Position numbers and translations under genes: made by a program. From Pseudomonas fluorescens (GTDB taxonomy: Bacteria > Pseudomonadota > Gammaproteobacteria > Pseudomonadales > Pseudomonadaceae), in assembly GCF_001648775.1 (NCBI RefSeq), contig NZ_LVEJ01000015.1, positions 1 to 64,000 on the forward strand: a stretch of DNA of 64,000 nt, in the 5' to 3' direction. Position 1 is the first letter of the stretch; every line of letters begins with the position of its first letter. Shown here piece after piece: positions 42,837 through 50,452 of this stretch. The notes under the pieces were generated by a model, which was not told the origin of the DNA, searched no databases, and saw only the letters and a program-made list of their open reading frames with translations.

Positions 42837-43520
42837 ATGTCGATCAAAGCCATTGTCACTGACATCGAAGGCACCACCAGCGCGGTGAGTTTCGTCTTCG
42901 ACGTGCTGTTTCCGTATGCAGCGAAACACCTGCCGGATTTCGTCCGGCAGAACGCCGAACGCGCCGATGTCGCTGAGCAACTCGACGCTGTGCGCCGCGA
43001 TAGCAATGCGCCGCAGGCCGATGTTGAGCGGGTTGTTGAAATTCTCTTGAGCTGGATCGAGGAAGATCGCAAAGCCACGCCGCTTAAAGCTTTGCAGGGC
43101 ATGGTCTGGGCCCAGGGTTATCACGCCGGGCAGTTGAAGGGGCATGTTTACCCGGACGCGGTGGAAGCACTGCGACGCTGGCACGCGGCGGGTTATCAAC
43201 TGTTTGTGTACTCGTCGGGCTCGATTCAGGCGCAGAAACTGATTTTCGGCTGCGCGGAGGCGGGGGATCTGACGCCACTGTTCAGCGGGTATTTCGACAC
43301 GACGTCAGGGCCCAAGCGTGAGGCGCAGTCTTACACCAACATCCAAAAAGCCATCGGTGTTGAACCGGCGGAGATCCTGTTCCTCTCTGACATCGTCGAA
43401 GAGCTCGACGCCGCGCAAGCGGCCGGCCTGCAAACCTGCGGCCTGGCCCGTGAAGGCGGGGAGTTGGGAAGCCATATCACTGTCGATACTTTCACCGGCA
43501 TCGAACCCGAAGCTTTCTAA
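42837..43520 (+). CDS. mtnC: Enolase-phosphatase E1
   Basis: 227-aa HAD-superfamily bifunctional enolase/phosphatase supplying acireductone to MtnD. HAD motif I is [13 protein letters not shown], motif II is [11 protein letters not shown], and motif III/IV lies in GPKREAQSY and [17 protein letters not shown] is embedded in the end of mtnD 11 nt before the ATG. Last gene of the MFS-mtnB-mtnD-mtnC unit; mtnA and mtnK/mtnN are not in this window. Confidence 0.96.
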   Translation: MSIKAIVTDIEGTTSAVSFVFDVLFPYAAKHLPDFVRQNAERADVAEQLDAVRRDSNAPQADVERVVEILLSWIEEDRKATPLKALQGMVWAQGYHAGQLKGHVYPDAVEALRRWHAAGYQLFVYSSGSIQAQKLIFGCAEAGDLTPLFSGYFDTTSGPKREAQSYTNIQKAIGVEPAEILFLSDIVEELDAAQAAGLQTCGLAREGGELGSHITVDTFTGIEPEAF

Positions 43521-43537
43521 ACACACATAAAACCAAT

Positions 43538-43624
43538 GTGGGAGCGAGCTTGCTCGCGAAGGCGGAGTATCAGACGAAAAATTTATCCCTGACACACCGC
43601 TTTCGCGAGCAAGCTCGCTCCCAC
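43538..43624. repeat. REPIN
   Basis: Inverted REP pair 18 bp after the mtnC stop, before the shared terminator. Confidence 0.9.
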
Positions 43625-43647
43625 AGGGGATTGGCATCAGCCATAAA

Positions 43648-43683
43648 AAACAGGCCGTGAAGCGAGAGCTCCACGGCCTGTTT
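43648..43683. terminator. Bidirectional terminator between mtnC and the DUF3509 gene
   Basis: 12-bp perfect stem AAACAGGCCGTG / CACGGCCTGTTT with T-rich sequence on both outer sides, between convergent genes. Confidence 0.9.
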
Positions 43684-43703
43684 TGTTTAAAGCGCTTTAA
43701 AAG

Positions 43704-43982
43704 TTACAGCGAGTGATACGTCGGCAGAGCAAAACGCTGTTGGCTCTGCAGCATTGCAATTTGCGGCAGCTCACTGGCTTGTTCGGCCAGGTCACGACGA
43801 ATCGCACTGATCGCCCACGACAGTTGGTCGCCCGCATGCAGTTGTTGATAAGTCAGTGCGCGTTTAAACACTTTGCCATCGCTGCTGCGCAGAGTCAGCA
43901 GGATCCCGCCATCGGGACGTGGCGCAGTGGTGACGTCGAAGTTGGAGAACAGGGAGGTAAATTTTTCTTGGATCAGGCTCAT
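43704..43982 (-). CDS. DUF3509-type small protein, 92 aa
   Basis: 92-aa soluble protein starting MSLIQEKFTSLFSNFDVTTAPRPDGG and ending ALPTYHSL, which I recognise as the Pseudomonas-restricted DUF3509 type. Function unknown. GGAG lies about 9 nt before the ATG at 43982, and the start is preferred over a long open extension through AT-rich promoter-like sequence. It is divergent from the acyl-CoA synthetase gene across 390 bp. Confidence 0.8.
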   Translation of the reverse strand: MSLIQEKFTSLFSNFDVTTAPRPDGGILLTLRSSDGKVFKRALTYQQLHAGDQLSWAISAIRRDLAEQASELPQIAMLQSQQRFALPTYHSL

Positions 43983-44372
43983 GTCTTTCAGCTCCGTATG
44001 CACTTGAATGGCAAGCATGCAGAGGAGGTTGCAGCGATTGTGCCAGCATTTGAAAATAAAATTATCGTTATAAATCAATAGCTTAAAAATAATGAAAATT
44101 GAGAGGGTCGTGCAAACTGCATGAATGGCCATCGTGCATCCTGCATTTTGCGGGATCGTTGTCGATTCGACGGAACCAATCGCCGATCCGCAGATCAGCT
44201 CCGCTCCCCAAAGATCAGCGGATACAAAACATTGCAAAAACCGCGTGTACAGGCCGAGAAGCGCTGACGTATTTTCGACCTCGACCCGCGCTCGAATGCG
44301 TCCGTTGGTCCACGCCAAAGCCCGAAAAATAAAAACATCGACCTGCACGCCAGGGTCGAACGGGGAGCTTCC
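43983..44372. other. Divergent promoter region, AT-rich
   Basis: 390 bp without a credible gene. The part next to the DUF3509 gene (44040-44100) is strongly AT-rich (AAAATAAAATTATCG, AAAAATAATGAAAATTG), unlike surrounding DNA. The dyad pair listed at 44108-44146 lies just after it. Confidence 0.55.
44108..44146. promoter_or_regulatory. Two TCGTGCA-N2-CTGCAT boxes, 24 bp apart
   Basis: TCGTGCAAACTGCAT (44108-44122) and TCGTGCATCCTGCAT (44132-44146) match at 13 of 15 positions; each contains TGCA-N3-TGCA. They lie between the AT-rich block and the acyl-CoA synthetase gene. Possibly a double operator. Confidence 0.45.
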
Positions 44373-46211
44373 ATGAGTCACGCGCCAAGCGACACGATTA
44401 CCTGGGGCATGATGCTCCGCAAACTGCCGATGATCGCCAAGGCCATCCCACGGGTGGTCAAAGGCATGAAGGTGGCCAACGTCACGGATCCGACCCAAAG
44501 CTGTGGCCTTGGCTGGACGTTTGAGCAAGCGACGCTGCGCAATCCCGAAGGGCCTGCGCTATTACAGGGTGACGTGCTGCTGACCTATGCGCAGGTCAAC
44601 CAGTGGGCCAACCGCATCGCGCACTATCTGAACGGGCAGGGCATTGGCAAGGGCGACGTGGTCGCGGTGTTCATCGAAAACCGCCCGGAACTGCTGGTGA
44701 CGATTCTGGCGCTGGCCAAAGTCGGTGCGGTCAGCGCGCTGCTCAATACCTCGCAGACCCGCGACACGCTGATCCACAGTGTGAATCTGGTGGTGCCGGT
44801 GGCGATTGTCGTCGGCGAAGAGCTGGTTCCGGCATTCGCGGCGATTCGCGATCAAGTGGCGATTACCGCGCCGCGCACCTGGTTTGTCGCTGATCAGGAC
44901 ACCTACAGCCATCCGGGCATTGCGCCCGAAGGCTACGTCAATCTGATCAGCGCCAGTGCCGACGCTTCCAGTGAGAATCCGCCGAGCAGCCAGCAGATCT
45001 TCTTCGACGATCCGTGTTTCTACATTTACACCTCCGGTACCACCGGCCTGCCCAAGGCCGGGGTGTTCAAGCACGGGCGCTGGATGCGCAGCTCCGCCAG
45101 TTTCGGCATGATCGCCCTCAACATGGGCCCCGACGATGTCGTCTACTGCACCTTGCCGCTGTACCACGCCACAGGTCTGTGTGTGTGCTGGGGCTCGGCA
45201 GTCAACGGCGCCTCGGGTTTCGCGATCCGCCGCAAGTTCAGCGCCAGTCAGTTCTGGAACGACGTGCGCCGCTACCGCGCGACCACCATCGGCTACGTCG
45301 GCGAGTTGTGCCGTTATCTGGTCGATCAGCCGGCCAGCGCCGATGACAGCCGTCACGATGTGCGCAAGATGATCGGCAACGGTTTGCGCCCGGGCGCCTG
45401 GGCCGAATTCAAGACGCGCTTCGCGGTGGATCACATCTGCGAGCTGTACGCTGCCAGCGACGGCAATATCGGTTTTACCAACATTCTCAACTTCGACAAC
45501 ACCATTGGTTTTTCGCTGATGGCCTGGGAGCTGGTCGCCTACGACCACGACAGCGGCGAGCCGCTGCGCAGTACCGACGGGTTCATGCGCAAGGTCGGCA
45601 AAGGCGAGCAGGGCTTGTTGCTGGCGCGCATCGACGAGAAAGCACCGTTGGACGGCTATACCGATCCACAAAAAACCGCCAAGGTTGTCCTGCACGACGT
45701 GTTCAGCAAGGGCGACCGCTTCTTCAACACCGGCGACCTGTTGCGCAACATCGGTTTTGGTCATGCACAGTTTGTTGACCGCCTCGGCGACACTTATCGC
45801 TGGAAGGGCGAAAACGTCTCGACCACTGAGGTGGAAAACCTGCTGCTGCAACATCCGCACATCTCCGAGGCGGTGGCTTACGGGGTAGAAATCCGCAACA
45901 CCAACGGGCGCGCCGGCATGGCCGCGATTACTCCGGCAGAATCCCTCGCCACGCTGGACTTCGCCGAGTTGCTGACCTTCGCCAGGGAACGTATGCCGGC
46001 GTATGCGGTGCCGTTGTTCCTGCGAGTCAAGGTGAAGATGGAAACCACCGGCACGTTCAAATACCAGAAAACCCGCCTGAAAAACGAAGGCTTCGACCCC
46101 GGCCAGACGGGGGATGACCCGATCTTCGCCTGGTTGCCCGGCACGCAGACGTACGTTCGGGTGACTGACCAAGTGTTGGCGGAAATTCATCAGGGTAAGC
46201 ATCGTTATTGA
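44373..46211 (+). CDS. FATP-type long-chain acyl-CoA synthetase
   Basis: 612-aa AMP-forming ligase of the very-long-chain / fatty-acid-transport-protein group, activating fatty acids to CoA thioesters. The AMP-binding P-loop reads IYTSGTTGLPKAG, with ELYAASDGNIGFTN, YTDPQKTAKVV and the hinge region FFNTGDLLRNIGFGHAQFVDRLGDTYRWKGENVSTTEVE, all as in FATPs rather than FadD1/FadD2. GGGGAG lies 6 nt before the ATG. Apparently a single-gene unit, so the substrate range is open. Confidence 0.9.
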   Translation: MSHAPSDTITWGMMLRKLPMIAKAIPRVVKGMKVANVTDPTQSCGLGWTFEQATLRNPEGPALLQGDVLLTYAQVNQWANRIAHYLNGQGIGKGDVVAVFIENRPELLVTILALAKVGAVSALLNTSQTRDTLIHSVNLVVPVAIVVGEELVPAFAAIRDQVAITAPRTWFVADQDTYSHPGIAPEGYVNLISASADASSENPPSSQQIFFDDPCFYIYTSGTTGLPKAGVFKHGRWMRSSASFGMIALNMGPDDVVYCTLPLYHATGLCVCWGSAVNGASGFAIRRKFSASQFWNDVRRYRATTIGYVGELCRYLVDQPASADDSRHDVRKMIGNGLRPGAWAEFKTRFAVDHICELYAASDGNIGFTNILNFDNTIGFSLMAWELVAYDHDSGEPLRSTDGFMRKVGKGEQGLLLARIDEKAPLDGYTDPQKTAKVVLHDVFSKGDRFFNTGDLLRNIGFGHAQFVDRLGDTYRWKGENVSTTEVENLLLQHPHISEAVAYGVEIRNTNGRAGMAAITPAESLATLDFAELLTFARERMPAYAVPLFLRVKVKMETTGTFKYQKTRLKNEGFDPGQTGDDPIFAWLPGTQTYVRVTDQVLAEIHQGKHRY

Positions 46212-46308
46212 ATCTGGCTATGAAGCGGCTTGAGAAAAAGGGGGTGACAGCCACCGTCGCGCTCAGGAAACTGTCGGCTTTCCGATTGACCGAAAGTGGA
46301 GTTGCCCC

Positions 46309-46827
46309 ATGTCCGAACAAAGCCGCCAGATGACCCCTGAAGAAGCTGCCGAATTCACCGAGCAGGTTTTCAACAAGGCACGCGACGGTGATGCCGAGAT
46401 GCTTGATCGCCTGGTCACGGCCGGTTTGCCGGTGAACCTGAAGAACAGCAAGGGCGACACCTTGCTGATGCTGGCCAGCTATTACGGTCATGTCGACGCG
46501 GTGAACGTGCTGCTTAAACACAAGGCTGATCCGGAAATGCGCAATGGCAATGGCCAGAGCCCGATTGCCGGTGCGGCGTTCAAAGGTGATCTGGCGGTGG
46601 TCAAGGCGCTGGTCGAGGCGGGCGCCGAGATCGAAGGTTCGTCATTCGATGGCCGCACGGCGTTGATGATGGCGGCGATGTTCAATCGCGTGGAAATCGT
46701 CGATTACCTGATCAGCAAAGGCGCCAATGCGCAGGCCAAGGATGCCAATGGCGTGACCGCGCTGGACGCGGCGCGCACGATGGGTGCGGTCGATACCACC
46801 GCGCAGCTGGAAAAACTCCAGGCCTGA
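46309..46827 (+). CDS. Ankyrin-repeat protein, 172 aa
   Basis: Cytoplasmic repeat protein with about four ankyrin units from residue 35: NSKGDTLLMLASYYGHVDAV, NGQSPIAGAAFKGDLAVVKALVEAGA, DGRTALMMAAMFNRVEIVDYLISKGAN, DANGVTALDAARTMGAV. A short helical head precedes them (MSEQSRQMTPEEAAEFTEQV). No enzymatic domain, so a protein-binding role is likely; the partner is unknown. Confidence 0.9.
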   Translation: MSEQSRQMTPEEAAEFTEQVFNKARDGDAEMLDRLVTAGLPVNLKNSKGDTLLMLASYYGHVDAVNVLLKHKADPEMRNGNGQSPIAGAAFKGDLAVVKALVEAGAEIEGSSFDGRTALMMAAMFNRVEIVDYLISKGANAQAKDANGVTALDAARTMGAVDTTAQLEKLQA

Positions 46828-46844
46828 AAACCGTCGCGGTTTTT
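46827..46844 (+). terminator. Terminator after the ankyrin gene
   Basis: AAAACCG-TCG-CGGTTTT with a following T, beginning on the stop codon. Confidence 0.75.
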
Positions 46845-46937
46845 GTGGCGAGGGGGCTTGCTCGCGTTCCGGTGCGTAGCGCCGGTTTTTTTTCAGGGCT
46901 GCTGCGCACCCCAACAGGGGCACGCCCCCTCGCCACA
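46844..46937. repeat. Second repeat class: GTGGCGAGGGGGC inverted pair
   Basis: TGTGGCGAGGGGGC (46844-46857) and GCCCCCTCGCCACA (46924-46937) bracket about 66 bp, forming a REPIN-like element different from the common REP family. Inside lies a terminator-like hairpin CCGGTGC-GTA-GCGCCGG followed by eight T (46869-46893). Confidence 0.75.
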
Positions 46938-47028
46938 GATAACCCTTTCACCTCAGATGTCGGGTGAGCCGGAGAATGCGTTATCCTTCGCGCCCTCGAA
47001 ATTCACCTTCGCCACAGGATCCGCCCTC

Positions 47029-47559
47029 ATGAAAGCCGCACTCGTCGAACTCATCAGCAAAATCAGCTCCGGCTGCATGGGCGAGGACGAGATCCTGAAC
47101 GTGGCCGATGAAGCGGCGCAAGCCTACGCCGATGCCGACGCCTTTCTCGCTGCCAACCCGGACATCAACTACGACGACACTTTCCCGATCCCGTTGGGCG
47201 AGTGGGTGGTGGTCGGCAGCCTGCCGGAAACCGTGCTGTTCCAGGCCGATACCTACGTTGACCTGTTCGCGCAGATCGTCGCTTCCTTCGGCCCGGGCGT
47301 GGACTTCAACCTCAAGCCCAAGCAACTGGCCAAGACCGAAGCGTTGACCGCACTCAACCGCATCCAGGTGCAGATGAGCAGCATGAACAAGGAAAACGGC
47401 GGTTACACGCTGATGAACTTCAGCCAGTTGCTCGACGATGAACTGCAAATGGTACTGGTCTACGGCAACGACGTGCCACGCGTACTGGAACTGTGCGCCG
47501 AAGTCGGCATTGCGGCTGCGCCATCGCTGGAAGCGTTGAAAGTCGCCGTTCACGTCTGA
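47029..47559 (+). CDS. Conserved hypothetical, 176 aa
   Basis: Not recognised. A soluble, acidic, helix-rich protein opening MKAALVELISKISSGCMGEDE. It has no membrane segment, signal peptide or repeated motif. The mid part (DTFPIPLGEWVVVGSLPETV) and the Lys-rich KPKQLAKTEALTAL stretch could be surface features. AGGA lies upstream of the ATG at 47029, and the open extension 5' of it reads through the 46844-46937 repeat. The small PLDc_N gene follows 71 bp later. Confidence 0.75.
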   Translation: MKAALVELISKISSGCMGEDEILNVADEAAQAYADADAFLAANPDINYDDTFPIPLGEWVVVGSLPETVLFQADTYVDLFAQIVASFGPGVDFNLKPKQLAKTEALTALNRIQVQMSSMNKENGGYTLMNFSQLLDDELQMVLVYGNDVPRVLELCAEVGIAAAPSLEALKVAVHV

Positions 47560-47630
47560 TTGCAATAAAAGGGAACCCTGCGCGCGACCGTCTATCCTAA
47601 AAGTGCATGCCACTATTCTGGAGTGACACC

Positions 47631-47822
47631 ATGGGTTCCACGTTTAACGGTCTGATCGGCCTGATTGTTCTCGCCCTCGACATCTGGGCCATCATCAACG
47701 TGTTGAAAAGCGGCGCGACCACCGGGATGAAAATCGTCTGGGTGCTGCTGATCATCCTCCTGCCGGTGCTGGGCCTGATCATCTGGGCGATTGCCGGACC
47801 GCGGGGCAACGTGCGGATCTGA
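47631..47822 (+). CDS. PLDc_N-type small membrane protein, 63 aa
   Basis: Two-helix membrane peptide (GLIGLIVLALDIWAIINVL; IVWVLLIILLPVLGLIIWAIAGP) of the type named after the N-terminus of cardiolipin synthase-like proteins. The PVLGLIIWxxxGP ending is the family hallmark. GGAGTGA lies 6 nt before the ATG. There is no catalytic domain; function unknown, probably stress- or envelope-related. Confidence 0.85.
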   Translation: MGSTFNGLIGLIVLALDIWAIINVLKSGATTGMKIVWVLLIILLPVLGLIIWAIAGPRGNVRI

Positions 47823-47846
47823 AGCTGATAACGCTGCAACACCCCT

Positions 47847-47934
47847 GTGGGAGCGAGCCTGCTCGCGAAAGCGCTGGATCAGTCACCGACAATGTTGACT
47901 GACACGCCGCCTTCGCGAGCAGGCTCGCTCCCAC
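47847..47934. repeat. REPIN
   Basis: Inverted REP pair between the PLDc_N gene and speE. Confidence 0.9.
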
Positions 47935-47964
47935 ATGGGATTGTGGTGGGCCGATGAAGTGAGG

Positions 47965-47994
47965 TTCGACCTGTCATCTTCGGCAACGTAGAAT
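47965..47994 (+). promoter_or_regulatory. Candidate sigma70 promoter of speE
   Basis: TTCGAC, 18-bp spacer, TAGAAT, ending 64 bp before the speE ATG. Plausible by eye only. Confidence 0.4.
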
Positions 47995-48058
47995 GCGCGC
48001 CTTTCCCGGGCAATCGTCCCCACGATTGACGCCCGCGCATTCATCGGAGCACTTCACC

Positions 48059-48934
48059 ATGACCGTCACCAAAACCAGCGAGTACCTGGAAACCCTCTAC
48101 GAAGGCTACGGCCAGCGTTTTCGCATGGAAAAACTGCTGCACGAAGTGCGCACCGAACACCAGCACCTGGTGATTTTCCAGAACCCGCGCATGGGCCGGG
48201 TCATGGCGCTGGACGGCGTGATCCAGACCACCGAAGCCGACGAATTCATCTACCACGAAATGCTCACCCACGTGCCGATCCTCGCCCACGGCAGCGCCAA
48301 GCGCGTGCTGATCATCGGCGGCGGTGACGGCGGCATGCTGCGTGAAGTGAGCAAGCATGCGGGCGTTGAGCACATCACCATGGTCGAGATCGACGGCACC
48401 GTGGTCGACATGTGCAAAGAATTCCTGCCGAACCACTCCAGCGGCGCCTACGACGATCCACGTCTGAACCTGGTGATCGACGACGGCATGCGTTTCGTCG
48501 CCACCACCACAGAAAAATTCGACGTGATCATCTCTGACTCCACCGACCCGATCGGCCCGGGCGAAGTGCTGTTTTCGGAGAACTTCTATCAGGCCTGCCA
48601 TCGCTGCCTGAACGAGGGCGGTATTCTGGTGACCCAGAACGGCACGCCGTTCATGCAGATCGACGAGGTGAAAACCACCGCCGGCCGCCTGAACAGCCTG
48701 TTCCCGGACTGGCACTTCTATCAGGCTGCGGTGCCGACCTACATCGGCGGCTCGATGACGTTTGCCTGGGGTTCGACCAACCCGGCCTATCGCAAACTCA
48801 GCCGTGAAACCCTGCAACAGCGCTTCATCGGCAGCGGCATTGTCACCCGCTACTACAACCCGGAAATCCACATTGGCGCGTTCGCCTTGCCACAGTACGT
48901 GCTGCAAGCGATCAACAAGCCAAGTAACGACTAA
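48059..48934 (+). CDS. speE: Polyamine aminopropyltransferase (spermidine synthase)
   Basis: 291-aa enzyme transferring aminopropyl from decarboxylated SAM to putrescine. The binding motifs are [46 protein letters not shown], and the catalytic Asp region [15 protein letters not shown]. The ATG at 48059 gives [19 protein letters not shown], which fits the family; the extension is rejected. No speD is adjacent. REPINs stand on both sides, so it is probably monocistronic. Confidence 0.95.
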   Translation: MTVTKTSEYLETLYEGYGQRFRMEKLLHEVRTEHQHLVIFQNPRMGRVMALDGVIQTTEADEFIYHEMLTHVPILAHGSAKRVLIIGGGDGGMLREVSKHAGVEHITMVEIDGTVVDMCKEFLPNHSSGAYDDPRLNLVIDDGMRFVATTTEKFDVIISDSTDPIGPGEVLFSENFYQACHRCLNEGGILVTQNGTPFMQIDEVKTTAGRLNSLFPDWHFYQAAVPTYIGGSMTFAWGSTNPAYRKLSRETLQQRFIGSGIVTRYYNPEIHIGAFALPQYVLQAINKPSND

Positions 48935-48954
48935 AAGAACACCGCAATACCCCT

Positions 48955-49041
48955 GTGGGAGCGAGCCTGCTCGCGAAAGCGGTGCGTCATTCAACAAAAA
49001 TGTTGCTGACATACCGCCTTCGCGAGCAGGCTCGTTCCCAC
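48955..49041. repeat. REPIN
   Basis: Inverted REP pair 20 bp after speE; the right arm has TTCCCAC. Confidence 0.9.
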
Positions 49042-49171
49042 ATTTGTTTGCTCCACACGATAGATGTCGTTTTTTTCATCTTCGCCCGCTGTAATCCTTT
49101 TGAACCAACTTTCGGCATGTACAGTCGAGATAGGTGTAAGCCCACTTGCGGGTTTGATCGAGGAGGCACCG

Positions 49172-49405
49172 ATGCAAAAGTGGAAAGTCACTTTCGTGGA
49201 CGATCATGGTGAAATTGTCGATGAGGTGTTCGAGCGCGCCGAATGCCCCAGCGACGATGAGGCCGCACAACTGATCAAGGCGAAGCTTCTGCCCGTCGCC
49301 GCCGCCCTGGATCTGAACGATCTTGAAGGGCGCACTCCCGATGCTGGCGTCAAAAGCCTGAAAACCCAGAACAGCATCGAAATCCGCAGCATCACTCCCA
49401 TCTGA
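49172..49405 (+). CDS. Conserved small hypothetical, 77 aa
   Basis: Soluble acidic peptide MQKWKVTFVDDHGEIVDEVFE... with a helical centre (SDDEAAQLIKAKLLPVAAALDLNDLE cut by Pro) and a C-terminal strand (SIEIRSITPI). A strong AGGAGG 7 nt before the ATG supports it. Family and function unknown to me. Confidence 0.7.
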   Translation: MQKWKVTFVDDHGEIVDEVFERAECPSDDEAAQLIKAKLLPVAAALDLNDLEGRTPDAGVKSLKTQNSIEIRSITPI

Positions 49406-49617
49406 AATACTTCTTGTCACCTGCACCACCAGGCCTTGGCAGCGGCTCTATCTTGGGGCTACTCTGCAAGCGAGATCAGCGAACGGATCGCTAAGGTCTG
49501 GTCTTGTCAGCTACATGCTTGTTTCCCGCGCGCAACGACGTTGCCGTAGTACTTTGGCCGGTAAGGCCCGGGGCGGGAATACGGAAAGTCTATCCATCTA
49601 TCCGAGGGGGACGATTC

Positions 49618-49965
49618 ATGAGCACAGCCTATCAAGAAGACATCAGCAGCAATGTACTGCGCCGCATGAAAGAAGGCGGTTTCGATTTTTCCCGATTCCA
49701 TCCCATCGAGTTCTACGCCATTTTCCCGGACGAGGAGCGGGCGCGCAGGGCGGCAGGCAAATTTCGCGGTGAATCCATCAATGCCCAGGTCAGCGTGCGT
49801 GATGACGGTGCGTGGGCGCTGGAATTGAGCAAAGTGATGTACGCGACGTATGACGATATCGGCGACTTCGAGCAGGGTTTTTCGGCGGTGGTCGAGCCCT
49901 TGGGCGGCATTATCGAAGGCTGGGGCGTGAAGCAGGAGGTGCGCAATCGCCACCGTTTGAACTGA
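49618..49965 (+). CDS. rraB: RraB-like ribonuclease E inhibitor family protein
   Basis: 115-aa acidic protein resembling RraB, which binds and dampens RNase E. The segment MKEGGFDFSRFHPIEFYAIFPDEERARRAAGKF and the central DDGAWALELSKVMYATYDDIGDFEQGFSAVVEPLGGIIEGWGV match the family pattern. GAGGGGG lies before the ATG at 49618. A terminator follows 22 bp after the stop. Family assignment is by eye; functional equivalence to E. coli RraB is not shown. Confidence 0.8.
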   Translation: MSTAYQEDISSNVLRRMKEGGFDFSRFHPIEFYAIFPDEERARRAAGKFRGESINAQVSVRDDGAWALELSKVMYATYDDIGDFEQGFSAVVEPLGGIIEGWGVKQEVRNRHRLN

Positions 49966-49987
49966 TCTCCTTGCGTAACTGTTAAGC

Positions 49988-50013
49988 AACGGCTGACCTT
50001 TGGGTCGGCCGTT
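49988..50013 (+). terminator. Terminator after rraB
   Basis: AACGGCTGACC / GGTCGGCCGTT (one G-U) with a TTTG loop and a T-rich tail. Confidence 0.85.
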
Positions 50014-50070
50014 GTCGTTTCTGGCATGCGCAAAGCACCGTGGCAAAACCCTGAAACAAGAATCCGAGGC

Positions 50071-50097
50071 AAAAAAAAGCCACCGGAGAGGGTGGCT
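50071..50097 (-). terminator. Orphan minus-strand terminator
   Basis: On the minus strand: AGCCACC-CTCTCC-GGTGGCT followed by a run of seven to eight T. On the plus strand the hairpin is preceded by A's and followed by TAAAAGGG, so it cannot serve rraB, which has its own terminator. No minus-strand ORF lies upstream of it. Confidence 0.85.
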
Positions 50098-50240
50098 AAA
50101 AGGGAAGACCGAGAAGGAGAGGAAACCGCTCAGGGTTACAGCGGGGCGGGCTGCGAGGGCAGTCCAGGTCAGTTGAGCTGGCGACTTCGCGGCGCCGTGC
50201 GCGGGGAAGTTTTGCAGCGAATGCGCGGATTATCCGCAAG
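50071..50240 (-). ncRNA. Candidate minus-strand small RNA
   Basis: Inferred from the orphan terminator at 50071-50097. The 350 bp to its right (to 50452) lack coding potential on either strand. A perfect GCGGAT-T-ATCCGC dyad (50225-50237), which contains GATAAT on the minus strand, could mark the promoter/operator; the 5' end is a guess, giving roughly 130-160 nt. The RNA would be transcribed away from the ATP-grasp operon. I do not recognise a known sRNA family. Confidence 0.45.
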
Positions 50241-50452
50241 CAGCGCCGGGCAGTGAAATCAACTCTGACTATGCTGGTGATAGGCGATGCAGTGCGTCGC
50301 AATGAAGCGGGGGCAATCGGCTTGGGGCATTTGCCGCACAGGAATGGTGCGGCGCCTGTGGCGTGAATATCCAACCGATTGAAATCAAAGCGTTTATGCC
50401 GATGGCACGGGCCTTGCGAAGGCCTGTATGTCCGGGTGACAAGGAGTACGGC

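Noticed and set aside
44562..46202. 546-codon minus-strand frame opposite the acyl-CoA synthetase
   Set aside because: The opposite strand carries an intact P-loop and FATP motifs; this frame has none.
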